Part shown: in pieces, positions 8,981 through 15,808 of the stretch
How positions within the stretch are numbered: the first letter of the stretch is position 1
Layout of the letters: every line of letters begins with the position of its first letter
Origin: CAZPBC01 sp964584775
GTDB lineage: Bacteria; Chlamydiota; Chlamydiia; Chlamydiales; SLFE01
Length of the DNA stretch: 64,000 nucleotides
Reading direction: 5' to 3'
Assembly: GCA_964584775.1 (NCBI GenBank)
Contig: CAZPBC010000002.1
Location: 1-64,000 of the forward strand
The notes under the pieces: model-generated
Seen by the model: the letters and a program-made list of their open reading frames with translations, nothing else
Databases searched by the model: none
What the model was told of the DNA's origin: nothing
Program-made: the position numbers and the translations under genes

Positions 8981-9247
8981 GGAGCGAGTGCCCCGACGCC
9001 TAAGACTGCCCCAACTCCAACCGACATTGACAAGTATACTGCTCCCGCTCCTCAAGAGAAGGAGAACCAACCCGCAGAAGCAAAATCTAAAGAGGAGTCT
9101 TCTGGTGACTCAAGTTCTTCTTCCTCAGGTCAAAACTCCTCTCAAAATGGCGGAGACAGCAGTAGTGGCGGGGGCGGCGATGGAAAGAAAAAGCGAAAAA
9201 AAAGTCGTGCAGGTAGATCTGGAAAGCAAAAGAGGCTTCGTGAATAA
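8981..9247 (+). pseudogene. In-frame remnant of a PAAR-toxin C-terminal extension
   Basis: After the TAA ending the DUF4280 gene, the same frame stays open for 88 codons to the stop at 9245-9247, with no ATG, GTG or TTG to restart. The translation starts as a Pro/Ala/Thr linker (SAPTPKTAPTPT), becomes Ser/Gly rich, then basic (KKKRKK), and ends GRSGKQKRLRE. Such linkers commonly join PAAR domains to toxins, and the last motif resembles, from memory, the beginning of an HNH-type polymorphic toxin domain; the rest of that domain is missing. A GTG-started ORF in another frame (8988-9263) is the alternative reading, but its composition is less natural. Confidence 0.5.
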
Positions 9248-9301
9248 GTACGAGGGATATTAGCCATCTATATTGTAAACGATGAAGAATTTAAACAAGC
9301 A

Positions 9302-9658
9302 GTGAACCTCCCAGCAAATAAAAAGTACGCATATAGTATCAAGAAATTTGTTGAAGAGGAGGAAATTTGGTCAATCAAAGACCCAGATGGTTGGTGTTTA
9401 GTCGGTGTAGAAGACCAAGAGTGCGTTCCCGTATGGCCAGCAAAAAGGTACGCTGAAACTTTTATCAAAGAGAGTTGGCCCAGCGCCCATTGTGAAAGTA
9501 TCACACTTGACGCCTGGCTAGAACGATGGATTCCCGGAATGTCAAAAGACCATCGCCATGTTTCCGTATTCCTGACATCTGATATGAACAGTGTTGTCGT
9601 TTCTCCAGAAAGGCTCGAAGAAGACCTCTTAGAACTTGAAGAAGAGTATTACGGTTAA
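9302..9658 (+). CDS. DUF2750 family protein, candidate immunity protein
   Basis: The segment WSIKDPDGWCLVGVEDQECVPVWPAKRYAE, and the later LDAWLERWIPG, match the DUF2750 pattern (a Trp/Asp-rich 'DGW' core with 'lP.Wp...YA'). The family has no firmly established biochemical role. It follows a PAAR-toxin remnant, the usual place for an immunity gene. The start is uncertain: 9302 is the first standard start (GTG), but the frame is open back to 9248 and the family-like residues NDEEFKQA lie upstream. A GAGGG at 9252-9256 could serve an unusual ATC (9266) or ATT (9272) start. Confidence 0.68.
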   Translation: MNLPANKKYAYSIKKFVEEEEIWSIKDPDGWCLVGVEDQECVPVWPAKRYAETFIKESWPSAHCESITLDAWLERWIPGMSKDHRHVSVFLTSDMNSVVVSPERLEEDLLELEEEYYG

Positions 9659-9712
9659 TGTCCTGCTCGAATACAATAGACGCGAATTGACCGACCAAAG
9701 GAGAAGTTAGCC

Positions 9713-10732
9713 ATGGCAGTATCCCTCGATATTATTGAAAAAGCGATTGAATCTAAGGATGTTAAGGTTTCAGAAGAGGAGTTTTCTGAAACGTTTAATC
9801 AGGTTGCAAGCTATATCGAACGCGGAGAGTATGAAGCAGCAAGACCTCTCATTGAAGCCACTTTCAAAGAAAAGGTCTGTGACATCCGCTTAACCATGTA
9901 CTACCTCTACCTCTATGTCCAGTCTAAAGGAATAATGGGTCTATCTGAAACACTACCCTTACTTCACTCTCTGATGACCTCCCACTGGGAAAATTTGAGC
10001 CCCACTACGAAAAGAGATCAACACGCTCAGCAGAGCCTACGCTGGTTCTTAACTCGCTTGATCAAAAACTTTGAGAAAGTCAACCACTCGCTAAAAAATA
10101 AGAATCCAACACCCCTAAAATCCTACACTGTGGGTCTAACAGAAGAGATCGTCCCAACCCTCAAGGAAGAGATTCAAAAATTCAATCAGGCTTTATCTGA
10201 AAAATGGGAAAACCCGACCTTAGGTAACAACCTTCAGAATGTGCAGAAGTGGGCTATCGACCTCTCTCAAAGTGCGCTCCTGGCAGAACCTAAAAAAGAA
10301 GAGCCAAAAGCTCCTGTTCAGAACAAAGAGGCGCCTTCCAAGCAGCCATCTTCAGAGAAATTACCCTCTAAAAAAGAGCCTACACCCAAAAAAACATCAC
10401 AACAAAAAACACCAGAACCTGCACCTGAGCAAGTGGCAGCTCCACACCCACTTCTAGAGCCCTCTCAAAAAATGGAACAGCTCTTTGAGAAGCTAGAAGC
10501 ATTTCAACTTCTGGCTGAGAAAGGCGACTATAAAAAAGCAGCGATCATTGCAGAAGATATTGACAGAAGCATCGAAAACTTCAATCCGATTGAGTACTTT
10601 CCAAAGATGTTTGTGAAATATTACAGCCTCTACGCTAAACACGCCGACCAAATTGGAGAGGGGCTCTCTCAAACACACCCCACCCTTCTCAAGCTCTATG
10701 AAACAGACCTAGACGAATTTATCTCTTGGTAA
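9713..10732 (+). CDS. tssA: Type VI secretion protein TssA-like (ImpA N-terminal domain)
   Basis: TssA caps and guides sheath-tube assembly. The N-terminal part (about residues 25-95) has the ImpA_N pattern: YEAARPLIEATF, CDIRLTMYYLYLYVQSKG, LSETLPLLHSLM and HWENLSP. A Lys/Pro/Glu-rich linker (about 195-250) separates it from a helical C-terminal domain (about 255-339). A good ribosome site (AAAGGAG) precedes the ATG. It is the last gene of the rightward T6SS operon, ending 3 bases before the stop of the opposing OMP gene. The C-terminal domain does not clearly match any of the three known TssA classes. Confidence 0.8.
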   Translation: MAVSLDIIEKAIESKDVKVSEEEFSETFNQVASYIERGEYEAARPLIEATFKEKVCDIRLTMYYLYLYVQSKGIMGLSETLPLLHSLMTSHWENLSPTTKRDQHAQQSLRWFLTRLIKNFEKVNHSLKNKNPTPLKSYTVGLTEEIVPTLKEEIQKFNQALSEKWENPTLGNNLQNVQKWAIDLSQSALLAEPKKEEPKAPVQNKEAPSKQPSSEKLPSKKEPTPKKTSQQKTPEPAPEQVAAPHPLLEPSQKMEQLFEKLEAFQLLAEKGDYKKAAIIAEDIDRSIENFNPIEYFPKMFVKYYSLYAKHADQIGEGLSQTHPTLLKLYETDLDEFISW

Positions 10733-10735
10733 GAA

Positions 10736-11803
10736 TTAAAAGGCGCAAGAAACGGATATCCCAGCCATTGGGCCTGCGAACCCTAAGTTGCTGATCGATC
10801 GGATCAAACGACCATCTGCGCGGGGAACAAAGTAGAGGGAGAGGTCGTGATAGAGGACTCCTTCATACCCTCCATAGAGCCTCCAGTCACAGTTGCAAAA
10901 GTGACACTCATAGCCGAGCTCAAGCTTGTACTCAATTCCCGTAAAGCAAACCGTCTGACTCTCTCTATCCGAGTCAAAGTAAGCCATTGGATCATAAATT
11001 TTTGCACCACTGGAGCCGAACCACCCACCTCCAGCAGGGGCAAATGCTCTGCGGTCGCCTTTGAGTCGAAGACCTCGATACCCAATTCCAGTGACAACCC
11101 CTGCCTCACCTAAGCAGTAAAATGTGCGTGGGCAGAGCTCCATTGTGGCCCTCACTCCGAGTTCAGCGATGCCGGCATTGAGATTTGAGCACTCTTTGTA
11201 AGTGGCGACGATCACTTCATCGTCTTCATTAAACTCATAGCAATTCATGCGGTTTTGGGCTAAACGGACATACCCGACACCAAAGAATCCATCGACCTGA
11301 GTCGTGCAAGTGTTGACCTTTTTGTAGCCTCGAAGGTTTAAGCGGTCGTAACAGATCGTTGACTCTCCAGGGTTGTCATTAAGAAACCCATCTAGGATCG
11401 CGAGACCCTGGGGATCCCCTTCTGGAATAGTCCTCTCGATATTTTGATAGGACTCCTTAAAACCGATATGAGTCCAGTCAAGACGGTAACTGGAACAACA
11501 CTCAGGGACCTCTTTAATGACAAAGAGGTTGAAACCCCAGCTAAAGCTAGGATCTACATATCCATAAGTGTAGTCTGAATTGAGCTGAAGGGCATTTTCT
11601 TCCGTCCCTCCATCAGGAATCGAATAGAGACGGTAGCTTTCTGCAGCTTGTGGTTTCCAACAAAGCGCGCTAACTCCAAAAGTCCAAGTGTAATCAGAAC
11701 GGTTGTATTTTTCGTAAGTCGCTTCAATATAAGCATCTAGAGAGCATAACGGAAGGAGAGAGCTGAACAAAAGCCCGGCTACTAGCTTTTCAGTTCTGTT
11801 CAA
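10736..11803 (-). CDS. MOMP-like outer membrane protein inside the T6SS locus
   Basis: This 355-residue protein has a signal peptide (LVAGLLFSSLLPLCSLDA) and the pattern of the Lpg1974/chlamydial MOMP-like family: TFGVSALCWKPQ near the N-terminus, FFGVGYVRL in the middle, CHFCNCDWRLYGGYEG near the end, and a C-terminal Phe typical of outer-membrane barrels. It is a distant relative of the eight-gene array at 48.9-57.6 kb. The only suitable start is a TTG at 11803 with GAGGAG 8 bases upstream, and that ribosome site lies in a perfect hairpin. It interrupts the T6SS locus and is convergent with tssA. Whether it serves the T6SS, for example in place of a missing TssJ, is unknown. Confidence 0.75.
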   Translation of the reverse strand: MNRTEKLVAGLLFSSLLPLCSLDAYIEATYEKYNRSDYTWTFGVSALCWKPQAAESYRLYSIPDGGTEENALQLNSDYTYGYVDPSFSWGFNLFVIKEVPECCSSYRLDWTHIGFKESYQNIERTIPEGDPQGLAILDGFLNDNPGESTICYDRLNLRGYKKVNTCTTQVDGFFGVGYVRLAQNRMNCYEFNEDDEVIVATYKECSNLNAGIAELGVRATMELCPRTFYCLGEAGVVTGIGYRGLRLKGDRRAFAPAGGGWFGSSGAKIYDPMAYFDSDRESQTVCFTGIEYKLELGYECHFCNCDWRLYGGYEGVLYHDLSLYFVPRADGRLIRSISNLGFAGPMAGISVSCAF

Positions 11804-11810
11804 GGTGGAG

Positions 11811-11842
11811 TTCTCCTCAGTAAACTACAGTTCTGAGGAGAA
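11811..11842 (-). promoter_or_regulatory. Hairpin covering the ribosome binding site of the OMP gene
   Basis: A perfect 10-bp inverted repeat (TTCTCCTCAG at 11811-11820, CTGAGGAGAA at 11833-11842) with a 12-base loop lies just upstream of the TTG start at 11803. In the leftward mRNA one arm is the ribosome site GAGGAG itself, so folding would block translation. A thermosensor, a riboswitch-like switch or a protein-binding site are possible; none can be identified from sequence. Confidence 0.6.
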
Positions 11843-11934
11843 TATTAATAGGAGCGGAATTTTTAGTACATTATAAACATCATTTCCACAAAAAGATAGG
11901 GGGGAGATCGCCCGATTGTTCATAAATATACAGG

Positions 11935-13884
11935 TTATCCCTCTGTGATCGAGGGAGCAGATATGGCCACCTTAGAGCCATCCTCAATCGCAACTCCACT
12001 GTCCCCTTTGATCGTGACCTTTTTACCCTTAGTGGATGTCGGTCCTTTTGATACAAGAGTTGTCTCTTTTTCCGTCGTCAGCTCAAATTCATCACATTCG
12101 ATGGAAATCTTGGTCGGTGTTTGAGTAATCGACGACTTGTCTCCCCCATCTTCACAGATGGTCGTGATCTTTTTCGGCTCTAAGACCATCGTTTGCTTCT
12201 CATTCGGCTTCACCTGAGAGTTGATCTCGATCCGATGCTCATTGTTCATCCAAATATGGCACTGAGGTTCCGTTTTCTTCGCTTCATGAACCATTAAGTG
12301 CAGTCCGTCGTGCGTTATACGTATGTATTGGACCTGCTTCTCCTGCTGCCTTTCAATTAGAAAGGTAAGACCATTCGCATCTTCCTTGTGCTCCATGATC
12401 GTATATTTCAGATCCCCTTCATCCTCTTTCCAAGGAGCAAAAACGGTCTTATTCCCCTGTACGGTTCGCGGTAGCTCAGCCATTTCAAACCAGTTTTTCA
12501 CTTCAACAATTTTTGCCTTAAAGAGAGTGAAGTGAACGACCACTCGCTGGTCGTGAAGGAGAGGATAGTAGCTCTGTCCATTGATGTAGGTAGGCTCGAA
12601 GGGGGCCTTCACCGTTTGGTCTTCAGCCCAAGGAAGCTTCACTGTATAGTAGGTCTGATCTGTCTCTTCATCTTTCCCAATTTCAAACGTCTCTTCCTGT
12701 TTTTCTCCTAGTTCACTTAACACCTTTCCTTCAAGAGCAAATGGATAGACTGGAACTCGGATATTGGGCCGCTGTACGAGAACCTCTTCTTTCGTCTCAA
12801 AAACCCCCACAACACTTCCCACATACTCCTGCTGCTCCATTGGAGTTTTTGTCATGGGGTTCTCTGTCCCCGTTAGATCCAGTTGTAGGGTATGGATGCG
12901 GTATTCCTTTTCCTTAAAGTACAGCTCTTTTCCCCAGTAGGGATCCTCAAAGTTGAACAAATTTCCAGGATAGAGGTCTTTTTTAGGATACCTTTTGAAA
13001 TCCACGATGAGTTGATGCTCACAGGTATGGTTCTTAGGCTTAATATCAGTTGCCTTTTTAGTCACCTCATCAGGGATAGGAGTTGGAAAGAGGCGGTCAC
13101 GCCTGATCTCCTCAAAGACTTCTTCTCCCTCCACCTCTTCACTTGCAAAGTCTTCAGTGTAACTATTGACTACGCGCTGATTCTGTCTAGAGGGTTCGGG
13201 CCAAAAAACAGAAACTCCTGCCTTATCACAGGGAAGTTGAGTCACTTCCCCTGAATCGTCTTTCTTGTCACTGATGACATACTGCTTTTCTGTGTAGTCA
13301 TACTGCCAAATGCTTCCCTGCGTTTCAAAGTGCCACATCAAGAAAGTGTAGAAATCGACCGTATTCCTCGGATCTCCCAATCCGATTGCGATTAAGGGAT
13401 GCGTTTCAGCTGTCAGATCAGAGTCGTATTTGATCGAGATGGAGTCTGAAATATACTCTTCGATGACGTCCTTCATCGACTTTTCAGTGAAGATTTGGAC
13501 AGGAAAATGCTGTGACCAAATCGCGCAGGCAGGATCACAGAATTCAATCACACACTCTCTGGCCTGAACCTCATCAGATTTGTACCCTTCTATGGCTTCT
13601 TTTGAAAGGGTCTTGTCAGTAATAATCCCTTTAAGCTCAAAAGGCTTGAGTTCATTTTCAGGATCGGTCGTGTCGAGAGGAGTGACCGTCAAGGTCACTT
13701 TGATGATCGCTGGCTCATAGAAAAAATCGAGCTCTTCGTCTTTGTGAACGACAAAGCGAATACGTCCATGAAATCCATAAGATAAGATCGAAACATCGAT
13801 CTTAGGAATATTTCCGCAGGGCACTTCGAGTGGTTTACCCTGTCCCTCGAGTTTTAAACTACATTCAAACTTATCACCATCCAT
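11935..13884 (-). CDS. vgrG: Type VI secretion spike protein VgrG (TssI)
   Basis: VgrG trimers form the puncturing spike at the tip of the Hcp tube. The 649 residues show the gp27-like part (about 1-370) with FHGRIRFVVHKDEELDF, LKGIITDKTL and WSQHFPVQIFTEKSMKDVIEEYI, an OB-fold/gp5-like part (about 380-490, VYPFALEGKVLSELGEKQ), and a C-terminal beta-helix of short repeats ending KVTIKGDSGVAIEDGSKV. No toxin domain follows. It is the last gene of the tssK-tssE-vgrG operon, 15 bases after tssE. Overall similarity to proteobacterial VgrG is modest, so it could also be described as a VgrG-like spike. Confidence 0.82.
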   Translation of the reverse strand: MDGDKFECSLKLEGQGKPLEVPCGNIPKIDVSILSYGFHGRIRFVVHKDEELDFFYEPAIIKVTLTVTPLDTTDPENELKPFELKGIITDKTLSKEAIEGYKSDEVQARECVIEFCDPACAIWSQHFPVQIFTEKSMKDVIEEYISDSISIKYDSDLTAETHPLIAIGLGDPRNTVDFYTFLMWHFETQGSIWQYDYTEKQYVISDKKDDSGEVTQLPCDKAGVSVFWPEPSRQNQRVVNSYTEDFASEEVEGEEVFEEIRRDRLFPTPIPDEVTKKATDIKPKNHTCEHQLIVDFKRYPKKDLYPGNLFNFEDPYWGKELYFKEKEYRIHTLQLDLTGTENPMTKTPMEQQEYVGSVVGVFETKEEVLVQRPNIRVPVYPFALEGKVLSELGEKQEETFEIGKDEETDQTYYTVKLPWAEDQTVKAPFEPTYINGQSYYPLLHDQRVVVHFTLFKAKIVEVKNWFEMAELPRTVQGNKTVFAPWKEDEGDLKYTIMEHKEDANGLTFLIERQQEKQVQYIRITHDGLHLMVHEAKKTEPQCHIWMNNEHRIEINSQVKPNEKQTMVLEPKKITTICEDGGDKSSITQTPTKISIECDEFELTTEKETTLVSKGPTSTKGKKVTIKGDSGVAIEDGSKVAISAPSITEG

Positions 13885-13899
13885 AACCCGCTTCCTTAC

Positions 13900-14265
13900 T
13901 TAAAAAAACCGAACTGTAATATTGGTTTCCCTTTTTCTGGTAATGTGAACAAAAAAGACAATCTTTTCTCCTTGGATCTTCCCCTCGACTTTCACTTCAA
14001 AGTCAGCATAGCTTTTGAAAGTCGTGATCTCCACCAGCTCTAGATCAATACGCTTCTCATAAATTTGAATATTTTGCGCAATGTCTTCCTCAATTTGTTT
14101 TAACGTCTCAGGAGAGTAATTCGAGCCGGAATAGTCATCGAGACCCAGTTCCTTCTGCCATGCCCCATAGGTCTGCTTCGTTGAGAAGAGGTGACGCAGA
14201 GAATCGATGACCTCTTCGCGAAGGTTGGTAATCGGTTGGGTCCGAAATGCATTAAGAAGTCCCAT
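13900..14265 (-). CDS. tssE: Type VI secretion baseplate protein TssE (gp25-like)
   Basis: TssE is the gp25-like lysozyme-fold baseplate protein that starts sheath polymerisation. The 121 residues fit the family: an N-terminal helix LREEVIDSLRHLFSTKQ, the loop LGLDDYSG, then LKQIEEDIAQNIQIYEKRI and the strands KVEGKI and IVFFVHITRK. It is somewhat shorter than usual (about 140-170). Its start overlaps the end of tssK by 14 bases, showing translational coupling between two baseplate partners. Confidence 0.8.
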   Translation of the reverse strand: MGLLNAFRTQPITNLREEVIDSLRHLFSTKQTYGAWQKELGLDDYSGSNYSPETLKQIEEDIAQNIQIYEKRIDLELVEITTFKSYADFEVKVEGKIQGEKIVFFVHITRKRETNITVRFF

Positions 14266-15505
14266 CGCCGGTCCTCCAATATAAGAATACTTTAAAGTTC
14301 GATGTCAGATCCTGGTGAGATAGAACAAGGTTTCCTTCTGAGAGGGCCTTCTTCCACTCCTCTTTTTGTTCTACAGAAAAGGCCTCGACCTCATCCGAGA
14401 AGCGAGAGCTTAAGAAGGCAGGTTTCTTGATCGGAGCAAGAGTGATCCCCGAAACAAAGAAGGTCTCAATGAACTGCTGACGCTTGCGGCTAGTCAACTT
14501 CAAGCTGGCACTACTAAAGTGGCTTTCGACATCGGGTTTCTGGACAAGAAGATAGACCTCACCCGCTTTTGAAAGCGTCGGTGGTAGAGTATCTGCAAAG
14601 TAGCGCGAAGAGGACTCTTCTCGCTCAAATTCAAGGTAGGAGAACTCTTTCTGTTCGTTGAAGAAGAGGTACTCGATCATATGAATGAGCGAAGTGAAAA
14701 GGCTCGACAAATTGTCGTGGTCATAGAGAGGAATCTTCTCTTCCGACCCCGCACAGTCGATGACTTGGCACAGCTTTTCATAGAGAAAATAGGGGTGCGG
14801 GGTGATGCGACCCGCAATGCAGCTCTCACAGTGACGTTCCAGGCGAGAGAGTTCCAATAGGCAAAGGCGCCATTCAATGTTCTGAAAGGCAAAAAGCTCG
14901 ATACTCTCGAGTTCCCTTTGGATCTTACGGCGGACACTTTTTGTCACTCGAAGGATGTTCGAGAAAGTTCCTGTCAAGAAAGGCTCTCCGATCGTCGACA
15001 GAAGGGGTGGGATGTAGTTTTCACTGAGGCTCCAACGACTTTCCTGGGATTTCTCAAACTGAGCTAGCTTGAACACCGCCCTAGAGTTTTCCTCATTTTT
15101 GTTCGGTGAGAGGCGAATTTGATGAAGAGAAAAGTCAATTTTCGCGATCTCCTCAAAAAGCGCAATCTCTTCCTCTTTTTGCTTTCTTTCATCGGTCACG
15201 TGGAGGTAAAGCGACAGTTCGCTCTTTCCTTCACTATTCAGGTCAAAAGAGGCAGGGAGGGCGTTTCCTGGAATCTCAATGAGCTGCCCCGAAGGAAAGA
15301 TCACGGAGAGCTCAGAAATGGAGATGATACCTTGATAGAAGAGTCCTTCGTCCCAACGCAGCTTCGAGACACCGTAGAATGGAATTCCCATGTACTTGAG
15401 AATCTGATTCATATGCCCAAGAATCGATTCCTCTTGAGCCATCAGGTGATGCGGCAGAAGCATCTGCCCCATTTGCCAATCGACGCGTTTAATTCCTGTC
15501 TTCAT
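14252..15505 (-). CDS. tssK: Type VI secretion baseplate protein TssK
   Basis: TssK connects the baseplate to the membrane complex. The 417 residues begin with VDWQMGQMLLPHHLMAQEES, which matches the family's N-terminal 'vvW.eGmfL.PqHfq' signature, and ALPASFDLNSEG corresponds to the following shoulder region. The C-terminal part (about 330-417) contains the receptor-like segment VESHFSSASLKLTSRKR. Length is near the usual 440-450. It is the first gene of the leftward tssK-tssE-vgrG operon and is divergent from the ClpB-type gene. Confidence 0.85.
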   Translation of the reverse strand: MKTGIKRVDWQMGQMLLPHHLMAQEESILGHMNQILKYMGIPFYGVSKLRWDEGLFYQGIISISELSVIFPSGQLIEIPGNALPASFDLNSEGKSELSLYLHVTDERKQKEEEIALFEEIAKIDFSLHQIRLSPNKNEENSRAVFKLAQFEKSQESRWSLSENYIPPLLSTIGEPFLTGTFSNILRVTKSVRRKIQRELESIELFAFQNIEWRLCLLELSRLERHCESCIAGRITPHPYFLYEKLCQVIDCAGSEEKIPLYDHDNLSSLFTSLIHMIEYLFFNEQKEFSYLEFEREESSSRYFADTLPPTLSKAGEVYLLVQKPDVESHFSSASLKLTSRKRQQFIETFFVSGITLAPIKKPAFLSSRFSDEVEAFSVEQKEEWKKALSEGNLVLSHQDLTSNFKVFLYWRTGDGTS

Positions 15506-15808
15506 ATTCCCCTATTGCAGTGTCTCGATTTCATGGGTCGTCAAAAAGCCCCATTCTACTGCACGAATATGCTACTGCGTTCACAGTAGATTAGCAAGAG
15601 ATTTTCTCTCTCTTTCCGTTATCGTTTGTTTAGAAATCAAAGGAGAAAGAAATGGATCTTACGACATACTAAATTGAGCGATGTAGAGCTGTTTATTTTT
15701 TAGTCCGACATCCTCTCTATTATCTGTTATCTGTGATGACCTAATCGTTGACCTAATCCCCCCGATCCGATAGCATTTTTAAAGTAAAATGGAGGAGGAA
15801 TTGAAGAG
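15506..15808. other. Divergent intergenic region between tssK and the ClpB-type gene
   Basis: About 300 bases without a convincing gene; it must contain promoters for both directions. A ribosome site (AAAGGAG) followed by a six-codon ORF (Met-Asp-Leu-Thr-Thr-Tyr) near 15651 could be a leader peptide or decay. The ORF reading through from 15119 is a shadow of tssK. No tRNA was recognised. Confidence 0.5.
15737..15758 (+). repeat. Two direct repeats upstream of the ClpB-type gene
   Basis: TGACCTAATC occurs twice with a 12-base period (15737-15746 and 15749-15758), about 50 bases before the ATG at 15809. The spacing is near one helical turn, as for paired sites of a transcription regulator. No known operator is recognised. 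The ribosome site GGAGGAGG follows. Confidence 0.4.

Noticed and set aside
8988..9263. GTG-started 91-codon ORF after the PAAR-like gene
   Set aside because: The alternative frame, which continues the PAAR-like frame, has a natural linker composition. This ORF has Leu/Pro/Arg-rich composition typical of a shifted frame, although its last 25 codons look more normal.
15119..15589. 156-codon ORF on the plus strand over the tssK start
   Set aside because: It is antisense to tssK for most of its length and has no supporting signal.
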